DNA of 20,718 bases from SZUA-181 sp964601765 (GTDB lineage: Bacteria > Pseudomonadota > Zetaproteobacteria > Mariprofundales > Mariprofundaceae): NCBI GenBank assembly GCA_964601765.1, contig CAZROR010000027.1, positions 1 through 20,718 on the forward strand, given 5' to 3'. Numbering within the stretch: position 1 is the first letter of the stretch; the number at the start of each line of letters is the position of its first letter. Below, in pieces: positions 14,437 to 20,718 of this stretch. The notes under the pieces are model-generated. The model had not been told where the DNA came from and ran no database searches. It saw nothing but the letters and a program-made list of their open reading frames with translations. The translations under genes were made by a program, and so were the position numbers.

Positions 14437-16146
14437 CTATACCTGTGGGTCGGATGGCATGACATCGTCAATGACAAACTGGATGGCGCCCCTGCCACGG
14501 AAGCGATCAAAACTCAAACGGCCGACAAGCCCCACCCGGTTCCCAGGCTGCAATGCTGTTTCCAGCCCGCCTGCCCGAAAGGCGATGGCATCTACCTGAC
14601 CGTCAGCGGCCACATACCGAAGGCGTACAGCACCGGCACGCAAATCCTGCCGGTTTGCAATGCTCCCTCCCTCAAGCAGCCATACACACTCGGGGTTGCC
14701 CTGTCCACAGGGCTCAAAACGGCCCAGACGTTCAACGAGTCCCGCATGAATGGCAGATAGGGCCAGCACACCATCGATTTCGATTTTCCGCGCCTCTTCC
14801 GCATCGCCCGCCAGCTGTGTGCTGGCCAGACCAAAAGCCTGCCTGAACCCCTCCCAGTTCTCGGGCCTGATGCTGCCACCTCCCGCTCCCTGGTGACCGC
14901 CGAAGTGTTCCATGTGTTCCGAGCAGGCCTGGAGAATCTCGCCAACATGAAAACCCGGTGCCCCACGCAGTGATACGCGTATCACACCACCGGCCTCAAC
15001 AAAGCCGATAGCTGCAGGACGGCCATGCCTGCGAGCCAGCTTTCCGGCAACAAGGCCGACCACGCCGGCATGCCACTCAGGATCATAGGCAGCCAGCACC
15101 TCATCCGAGGTGGCAGCCAGATGCGTTTCGACCCTTTTCAGGATTTCCCGCTCTACCCGTTGGCGGAGTCGATTGCATGCATCAAGGTCGGCGGCGAGCT
15201 TTTCCGCTTCGCCTGGATCGGATGCCATCAGCAGCCGCATGGCCTGCTCACCATGCTGCATGCGTCCGGCTGCGTTAATGCGTGGTGCAAGCTGAAAAGC
15301 GATATCCTGAACCGTCACCATACCCTTCACCCGGCCCGCCTGCATCAATGCAGCCACTCCGGCAGCGGGGTGCTCCCGCATTAGCCTGAGACCGTGATAA
15401 ACAAGAATGCGATTCACGCCAGTCAGTGGCATCATGTCGGCTACCGTGGCAATCGCCACACGATCCAGCAGTTGCCTGAGATCAAAGGCAGGCGCAACTT
15501 CCCTTTCCCGCAACCGCCGCCATGCGGCCATCAGCAGAAAAAAGGCCACCCCTGTGCCACACAGTGCGCGCCCGGCAAAGCCACAATCTGCCCTGGCCGG
15601 ATTCAGGACAGCAAAGGCCTCAGGCAACCTGGCCTCCGGCAGGTGGTGGTCGGTAACAATCAGGTCAAACCTGAGTGACTGCGCTTCCGTACAAGCCGCA
15701 AAGCATGTTGTGCCCGTGTCCACGCTGATCCCCAGCGTGCAGCCAGATGCATGCGCCTCCCGTACAGCCTCCACACCAATGCCGTGCCCGTCATCGGCAC
15801 GGTGCGGGATCGAGGATGACACGGGCACACCCACCGCGCCGAGTGCCTCGGTGAGAATCGCCGTCCCGCTGACACCATCACAATCGAAATCCCCGAATAC
15901 GTGGATGCGCTCTTTTGCCTCGATGGCACGAGCAAGCCTGTCCGCGGCCGGACTCATATCCCGCATGCCTTCCGGATCAGGAAGATCTCCCAGCCGGGGA
16001 GAAAAAAACGCATCAGATTCAGATAGCCCGCGTACGGCCAGAATTCCCTGCCAGGCCTGCAGTGGGTTCGCCGCATACAGGGGGCCATGCCGCCAACACA
16101 AGGCATTTCCCTTCAGCGTTGTGCCAACGTGCGCCTCGTCGCTCAC
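14437..16146 (-). CDS. recJ: Single-stranded-DNA-specific exonuclease RecJ
   Basis: DHH-family 5'-3' exonuclease acting in RecF-pathway recombination, mismatch repair and stalled-fork processing. Length of 569 residues is normal. Metal-binding motifs are visible: GDFDCDG (85-91), D143, the signature DHH at 166-168, and a VADMMPL segment. INAAGRM and the EWHAGVVGLVAGKL region follow. The GGHxxAAG motif of the DHHA1 domain reads GGHQGAGG, a mild departure. A C-terminal OB-fold region follows. GTG 16146 is chosen because it overlaps the upstream stop by 4 bases (GTGA); the frame open to 16296 is inside the neighbouring gene. Coupling to the RpfE-type gene is evident. Confidence 0.94.
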   Translation of the reverse strand: MSDEAHVGTTLKGNALCWRHGPLYAANPLQAWQGILAVRGLSESDAFFSPRLGDLPDPEGMRDMSPAADRLARAIEAKERIHVFGDFDCDGVSGTAILTEALGAVGVPVSSSIPHRADDGHGIGVEAVREAHASGCTLGISVDTGTTCFAACTEAQSLRFDLIVTDHHLPEARLPEAFAVLNPARADCGFAGRALCGTGVAFFLLMAAWRRLREREVAPAFDLRQLLDRVAIATVADMMPLTGVNRILVYHGLRLMREHPAAGVAALMQAGRVKGMVTVQDIAFQLAPRINAAGRMQHGEQAMRLLMASDPGEAEKLAADLDACNRLRQRVEREILKRVETHLAATSDEVLAAYDPEWHAGVVGLVAGKLARRHGRPAAIGFVEAGGVIRVSLRGAPGFHVGEILQACSEHMEHFGGHQGAGGGSIRPENWEGFRQAFGLASTQLAGDAEEARKIEIDGVLALSAIHAGLVERLGRFEPCGQGNPECVWLLEGGSIANRQDLRAGAVRLRYVAADGQVDAIAFRAGGLETALQPGNRVGLVGRLSFDRFRGRGAIQFVIDDVMPSDPQV

Positions 16147-17039
16147 GGCCAGGCCTGTCCGGGTAGTTGCGTAAGCGGCTCTGGGTTGCGGAGATACCAG
16201 CCCTGTCGCAAGAGGCGTGGTATCGGGGCACTCCGCAACAGCACGCAATGCCGCGGACCGGCAAGCACAATACGTGCGGGTAACCGCTTCTTGCACGTCC
16301 AGTGCTCCGCTGCTGTTTCCGCCCGCAGGATAGCCGCTTGTGCACGTGCGTCAGCAAACAGGCCTGAAAGGCTGGCATCATCGCTCACAATGCATCGTGA
16401 TGCCGGTATTTCCACAGGCCATGGGCTTGCGCCCCAAAGCCACAGACCTGATACCGGCGGCTTCTCCCCGCGGGACAGGGGCTTCTGGGCCAGCAGCATC
16501 TGAATCTCTGCCTGCAGGCGTGAAAACCGGCCGGCATCCCTGCCCTCGGGCATCCGGTTCGGCAGCCGCCCTCCTGCGATCAGACCGAAACCGGGCGGAG
16601 AGATATCCCAGGCCCTGTCACATACGGCCAGCAGGGCCGTACCCGCGCACAGCAGCTGCATGCCTTCATCAGCCAGCAGGGGATTCAGCAATGCTGCGAG
16701 CTGCCGTGTGTCCTCCGGACTCCAGTCCAGCACCTTATCCGGTGCCACCTGCACATCATCACGGCCCACCACAGCATAGTACGGAGACGCTACCCAGCAC
16801 TGCCTGGCCATCTTCGGCATATCCCTGACGCGTGCGGCCAGCCAGGCCGCCGGCGCACCCGGCAGAGCGCAAATCAGGCCATACCACTCCAGCGCAGTCA
16901 TCGGTGCGCATGCGAACCATTTCCTGCGCCTCCTGGCCAGGTGTCCGTGCCATACCGACAAGGCCGGATGCAGCCCTGGTGCGGCCTCCCCCTCGATCAG
17001 GCCATCCATAACAACCATGAGCTGGAATGTGTCCGTCAT
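16143..17039 (-). CDS. RpfE-type / phosphoglycerate-mutase-like family protein
   Basis: Protein of 298 residues in a family usually found next to recJ in Beta- and Gammaproteobacteria, called RpfE in Xanthomonas and often annotated as cofactor-independent phosphoglycerate mutase. The diagnostic segment is in the middle: GGRLPNRMPEGRDAGRFSRLQ, shortly followed by EIQMLL (178-183), then LWLWGASP (199-206). I see no complete metal or phosphate-binding set of a true phosphoglycerate mutase, so enzyme activity is doubtful. The N-terminal third is poorly conserved. ATG 17039 starts 13 bases after thrC without a clear ribosome site; ATGs at 17018 and 17009 are alternatives. Its stop overlaps the recJ start by 4 bases. 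The molecular role is unknown. Confidence 0.65.
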   Translation of the reverse strand: MTDTFQLMVVMDGLIEGEAAPGLHPALSVWHGHLARRRRKWFACAPMTALEWYGLICALPGAPAAWLAARVRDMPKMARQCWVASPYYAVVGRDDVQVAPDKVLDWSPEDTRQLAALLNPLLADEGMQLLCAGTALLAVCDRAWDISPPGFGLIAGGRLPNRMPEGRDAGRFSRLQAEIQMLLAQKPLSRGEKPPVSGLWLWGASPWPVEIPASRCIVSDDASLSGLFADARAQAAILRAETAAEHWTCKKRLPARIVLAGPRHCVLLRSAPIPRLLRQGWYLRNPEPLTQLPGQAWP

Positions 17040-17052
17040 GCAGTGTGATGGA

Positions 17053-18114
17053 TTATGACTGCTCCAGCACCTTGCGGACCGCTGATTCACTGGCATCGAT
17101 GGTGATGGGCGAGGCAACGCCCTTCATCGCCGTATCCGGATCCTTGAGGCCATTGCCGGTCAGCGTGCAGACAATACGTGCGCCCGGCTTGAAGTAGCCA
17201 CGGGCATTCAGTTTGATCACACCGGCCACGGAAGCCGCACTTGCCGGCTCGCAAAAAACGCCTTCAAGGCTCGCCAGCATGTCATAGGCCTTCAGGATTT
17301 CTTCATCGCTGACAGCCTCAATCACGCCGCCGGACGCGTCACGCGCCTCCTCGGCCTGTCGCCACGAGGCAGGGTTGCCGATGCGTATGGCCGTAGCCAC
17401 AGTTTCCGGGTTGGCCACCGGTTCCCCATGGACAATCGGAGCTGCGCCTTCGGCCTGAAAGCCAAGCATGGCGGGCAGGGTGTTGCTGATGCGCTTTTCA
17501 TGATATTCCCGATATCCCATCCAGTAGGCCGTGATATTGCCGGCATTGCCCACTGGCAGGGCATGAAAATCCGGCGCGAAGCCCAGCTCGTCGATAATTT
17601 CAAAGGCTGCTGTTTTCTGTCCCTGCAGGCGATAAGGGTTGACGCTGTTCACGAGCGAAATGGCGCCATCGGCGGCAACCTCGCGCACGATCTGGAGGGC
17701 CTCATCGAAATTCCCCCTGATCTGGATGACCCGCGCGCCATGCCGCATGGCCTGCGAAAGCTTGCCCAGCGCGATCTTGCCATCGGGAATAAGCACATAG
17801 GCGGTCATGCCGCAGTTGGCCGCATAGGCAGCCGCAGAAGCGGAGGTATTCCCCGTGGAGGCGCAGATCACGGAGCGTGAACCGGCATTGTAGGCCTGGG
17901 TTACGGCCATGGTCATACCGCGATCCTTGAACGATCCGGTTGGATTCAGGCCCTCAAACTTCAGAAATATCTGCAAATCCGGATTGATGGCCAGCCGGAG
18001 ATTGTGTGACTCGTGCAGTGGCGTGTTGCCCTCGTACAGCGTGATGATCGTATCATCCGCCGAGACCGGCAAAAATGCCCTGTATCGGTCTATAACGCCA
18101 CCGTAATGCGTCAT
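17053..18114 (-). CDS. thrC: Threonine synthase
   Basis: PLP enzyme that converts O-phosphohomoserine to threonine, the last step of the pathway. At 353 residues it is the short form. The PLP-binding lysine is K63 in NPTGSFKDRGM. The CASTGNTSASAAAYA segment and the glycine-rich PVGNAGNITAYW phosphate loop confirm the family. ATG 18114 overlaps the hom stop by 4 bases (ATGA), so the two pathway enzymes are translationally coupled. The open frame running upstream to 18366 lies inside hom and is not real. It completes the alaC-hom-thrC set. Confidence 0.96.
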   Translation of the reverse strand: MTHYGGVIDRYRAFLPVSADDTIITLYEGNTPLHESHNLRLAINPDLQIFLKFEGLNPTGSFKDRGMTMAVTQAYNAGSRSVICASTGNTSASAAAYAANCGMTAYVLIPDGKIALGKLSQAMRHGARVIQIRGNFDEALQIVREVAADGAISLVNSVNPYRLQGQKTAAFEIIDELGFAPDFHALPVGNAGNITAYWMGYREYHEKRISNTLPAMLGFQAEGAAPIVHGEPVANPETVATAIRIGNPASWRQAEEARDASGGVIEAVSDEEILKAYDMLASLEGVFCEPASAASVAGVIKLNARGYFKPGARIVCTLTGNGLKDPDTAMKGVASPITIDASESAVRKVLEQS

Positions 18115-19418
18115 GCGCCACGCTCCATACGTAACAGCAACGGCTCTCCTTCCACAGACGCCAGCTGCATGATGCGGGATACCGCAGCCTGGAGATTTCC
18201 CTCCCGCGTGCGGTGCGTCAGCAGCACAAGCGGCACGGACTGCGTGGCATGGCGTTCTTTCTGCATCACAGCCTCCAGGCTGATGCGGTGATGGCCGAGG
18301 ATATCGGCAACAGCTGCAAGTACACCGGGTTGATCTTTCACCATCAGCCTCAGATAGTACTCGCACTCGATATCAGCCATGGGCAGCGTGGCCAGGTTCT
18401 GACGTGCGGCCTGTGGGAAAGCCATGGGTGGTGCAAGATGCCCTGCGCCATCCGGCATGGCACGGGCAATATCCATCACATCCGCTACTACGGCGCTCGC
18501 TGTCGGGCGCTCTCCTGCACCGCGCCCGAAATACATCGTGTGTTCAATGAAATTCCCTGATATCTGCACGGCGTTGTAGGAATCCGAGACCTGTGCCAGC
18601 TGCGAGGCATGCGGCAATAGTGTCGGATGTACGCGCATTTCAATCCTGTCATCATGGGGCTTGGCAATACCGAGCAGCTTGATGCGATAGCCCAGTTCAC
18701 CGGCCGAGGCAATGTCATCTGGCGTAATCCGGCTGATGCCCTCGGTATGCACATCATCAAAGCGAATGTGGCTGCCGAAGGCCATGGCCGCGAGGATGGC
18801 CAGCTTGTGTGCCGTATCCACACCTTCGATATCAAATGTCGGATCAGCCTCGGCATAACCCAGCGCCTGTGCCTGCGCAAGCACGGTATCAAAAGGCAGG
18901 CCCTCATGTTCCATCTTCGTCAGAATATAATTGCAGGTACCGTTCAGAATACCGTAAACGGACTCAATGCGGTTGGCAGCCAGCCCCTCACGCAGCGCCT
19001 TCAGGCACGGGATACCGCCACCCACTGCCGCTTCAAAGGCCATGACCACACCGTGCTGTTCGGCCAGTGTAAACAGGGCCTCACCATGCCGGGCGATCAG
19101 CGCCTTGTTGGCCGTCACAACATGCTTGTCATGCTCGAGGGCGGTAGTAACAAAGCTCCGTGCTGGCTCATACCCGCCGATAAGCTCAATAACGATATCA
19201 ACATCATCGGCCTTGATGATGCGATCCACATCCGTTGTCAGGTCCACATCTCGCAGATCCAGGCCACGGTCAGTCTCGATATCCAGGTCACAGATGCGCA
19301 CCAGATCCAGCCCGACGCCAAGCCGCGCCCGCAGAACATTGCTGTTCTCCAGCAGGATTCTGGCCACGCCCACGCCAATGGTCCCCAGCCCGAGGAGGCC
19401 GACACGCACCCGATTCAT
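18111..19418 (-). CDS. hom: Homoserine dehydrogenase
   Basis: Reduces aspartate semialdehyde to homoserine, at the branch point for threonine and methionine. It is a monofunctional form of 435 residues, not fused to aspartokinase. The NAD(P)-binding motif GLLGLGTIG is at about 7-15. K105 lies in VVTANKALIA. The catalytic-domain hallmark NGTCNYILTKM and the GYAEADPTFDIEG substrate motif are present. A C-terminal ACT domain (about 350-430) suggests allosteric control, probably by threonine. ATG 19418 is preferred over ATG 19433 because GGGAG is 6 bases upstream and the start is one base after the alaC stop. Confidence 0.96.
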   Translation of the reverse strand: MNRVRVGLLGLGTIGVGVARILLENSNVLRARLGVGLDLVRICDLDIETDRGLDLRDVDLTTDVDRIIKADDVDIVIELIGGYEPARSFVTTALEHDKHVVTANKALIARHGEALFTLAEQHGVVMAFEAAVGGGIPCLKALREGLAANRIESVYGILNGTCNYILTKMEHEGLPFDTVLAQAQALGYAEADPTFDIEGVDTAHKLAILAAMAFGSHIRFDDVHTEGISRITPDDIASAGELGYRIKLLGIAKPHDDRIEMRVHPTLLPHASQLAQVSDSYNAVQISGNFIEHTMYFGRGAGERPTASAVVADVMDIARAMPDGAGHLAPPMAFPQAARQNLATLPMADIECEYYLRLMVKDQPGVLAAVADILGHHRISLEAVMQKERHATQSVPLVLLTHRTREGNLQAAVSRIMQLASVEGEPLLLRMERGA

Positions 19419-19419
19419 T

Positions 19420-20598
19420 TCACGCTCCCGCATTCAGAAAGTTCCGTATCCCACGCAAGGCCTGCCGCGTCCGGTGTTCATTTTCGATCAGGGCAATGCG
19501 TACATATTCATCACCATAGGCGCCAAAACCAATACCCGGACTTACAGCCACATGCGCCTCGGCAAGCATCTGCTTGGAAAACTCCAGTGAGCCCATGGCC
19601 CTGAACGGATCCGGAATTCTGGCCCAGATAAACATCGAGGCCTTGGGTGGCTCGGCCATCCAGCCCATGTGGTGCAGGCCCGTGATCATCGTATCGCGCC
19701 TGGACTGGTAGCGCCGACGGATTTCCTCAACACAGTCCTGCGGGCCGTTCAGCGCTGCACAGGCAGCAATTTGCAGTGGCTGAAAGGTGCCATAATCCAG
19801 GTAGGATTTCACCTTGGCCAGTGCAGCCACAATTTCTGCATTACCGACCATGAAGCCCATGCGCCAGCCGGGCATATTGTAGGTCTTGGACAGCGAATAG
19901 AACTCCACAGCCACGTCACGGGCACCCGGAACCTGTAAAATGGAAGGGCAGACATAGTCATCGAACGTAATCTCGGCATAGGCGATATCCGAAATGACGA
20001 TAAGGTCTTCCTCGCGGGCGAAGTTCACCAGCTTTTTGTAAAAATCCAGACCAACAACCTGGGCTGTCGGATTGGATGGAAAATTGACAATCAGCGCTTT
20101 GGGCCTCGGCCAAGAATCGCGCACCGCATCAGTCACTTCCTGGAAGTAGTCACGATCGGGACCCATGGGCACATGCCGGATATCGGCTCCGGCGATGATG
20201 AATCCATACGGATGTATCGGATAGGCGGGATTCGGGCAAAGCACGAGATCACCTGGCGAGGTAATGGCAACAGCCAGATGGGCCAACCCTTCCTTGGAGC
20301 CAATCGTCACGATGGCCTCGCTCTCGGGATCAAGCTCGACATCAAACTTGCGCTTGTACCAGGCGCAGACGGCACGACGAAGGCCGGGAATGCCGCGGGA
20401 AAGCGAATAGCGATGATTGCGTCCGTCCTGGGCTGCCTCACACAGCTTGTCCACGATATGCTGCGGTGTCGGCTGGTCGGGATTACCCATGCCAAAATCG
20501 ATAATGTCCTCGCCCGCGCGACGCATCTGCATCTTCAGATCGTTGACGACACTGAACACATACGGCGGCAGGCGCTTGATTTTCTCGAACTCACGCAT
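19420..20598 (-). CDS. alaC: Alanine transaminase AlaC (YfdZ type)
   Basis: Class I/II PLP aminotransferase of 392 residues making alanine from pyruvate and glutamate. The PLP lysine is K238 in SLSKTYNMPGWRMGF. The N-terminal IDFGMGNPDQPTP, NFPSNPTAQ and SDIAYAEI segments are those of AlaC. It is followed by hom one base later, and alaC-hom-thrC is a common arrangement in Proteobacteria. The substrate call rests on family resemblance; related LL-diaminopimelate aminotransferases are the main alternative. The ribosome site is weak (GGGAG about 14 bases upstream of ATG 20598). A good sigma-70 promoter lies 74 bases before the start. Confidence 0.92.
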   Translation of the reverse strand: MREFEKIKRLPPYVFSVVNDLKMQMRRAGEDIIDFGMGNPDQPTPQHIVDKLCEAAQDGRNHRYSLSRGIPGLRRAVCAWYKRKFDVELDPESEAIVTIGSKEGLAHLAVAITSPGDLVLCPNPAYPIHPYGFIIAGADIRHVPMGPDRDYFQEVTDAVRDSWPRPKALIVNFPSNPTAQVVGLDFYKKLVNFAREEDLIVISDIAYAEITFDDYVCPSILQVPGARDVAVEFYSLSKTYNMPGWRMGFMVGNAEIVAALAKVKSYLDYGTFQPLQIAACAALNGPQDCVEEIRRRYQSRRDTMITGLHHMGWMAEPPKASMFIWARIPDPFRAMGSLEFSKQMLAEAHVAVSPGIGFGAYGDEYVRIALIENEHRTRQALRGIRNFLNAGA

Positions 20599-20671
20599 GG
20601 CTGGATTGGCTCTCCCGGCGCGGATAGGGGTGGCTGAATCGCTGATTTCCTCAGTCCCTCAGGTCAAATGG

Positions 20672-20700
20672 AGTGTAGGCAACCGCTCCGAACGGGTCAA
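20672..20700 (-). promoter_or_regulatory. Sigma-70-type promoter of the alaC-hom-thrC operon
   Basis: On the minus strand TTGACC (20700-20695, 5 of 6 consensus) is separated by exactly 17 bases from TACACT (20677-20672, 4 of 6). Transcription would start near 20665, giving a leader of about 67 bases. No leader peptide or threonine attenuator is visible. Since later gaps are short, this promoter may serve alaC through recJ and possibly prfB. Confidence 0.55.
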
Positions 20701-20718
20701 GAAACAGCCTTTTCCAAT

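Noticed and set aside
18115..18366. Upstream extension of the thrC frame
   Set aside because: It lies inside hom in another frame, and ThrC begins normally at ATG 18114 with an ATGA overlap.
20599..20671. Threonine-type attenuator in the alaC leader
   Set aside because: The leader is short, and I found no Thr/Ile-rich leader peptide and no competing hairpins with a T tract.

Overview
The window looks like chromosomal DNA from a gammaproteobacterium. The evidence is the trpS-scpA-scpB-rluB block, an SspA with the gammaproteobacterial PHPP pocket, an RF2 gene with the classical frameshift site, and a 'thermostable hemolysin' operon of a kind I know mainly from Vibrio, Pseudomonas, Marinobacter and sulfur-oxidising Gammaproteobacteria. 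I cannot name the genus. I see no rRNA, tRNA, insertion sequence, prophage or CRISPR array. Seventeen protein genes fill nearly all of the window.

Left part, plus strand (67-5932): trpS, scpA, scpB and rluB are packed head to tail, with a 4-base scpA/scpB overlap and a long scpB/rluB overlap. They are followed by an endonuclease III-family DNA glycosylase resembling MagIII, and by uvrC. Themes are translation, chromosome segregation, rRNA modification and DNA repair. A perfect 10-bp GC-rich inverted repeat (5938-5963) separates uvrC from the oppositely oriented genes that follow.

Middle part, minus strand (10244 down to 5971): this is the most interesting segment. It is a translationally coupled operon of a 'thermostable hemolysin' family protein (probably GNAT-fold), an AMP-forming acyl ligase, a heme-oxygenase-like diiron oxidase (HDO, often labelled TenA), and a short-chain dehydrogenase, with an exported TPR protein at the end. 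It reads like a small biosynthetic pathway for an acyl-derived metabolite. A CRP-like palindrome lies about 60 bases upstream of the first gene. The product is unknown to me.

Right part, minus strand (20598 down to 10388): a good sigma-70 promoter at 20672-20700 starts alaC-hom-thrC (alanine/threonine metabolism). The series continues through an RpfE-type protein, recJ, a YyaL/SPATA20-type thioredoxin-domain protein, prfB and sspA. hom/thrC and rpfE/recJ overlap by 4 bases. prfB must be read through an in-frame TGA by programmed +1 frameshifting, so a plain ORF call misses its true N-terminus.

Function calls rest on recognised motifs and gene order. No searches were run.
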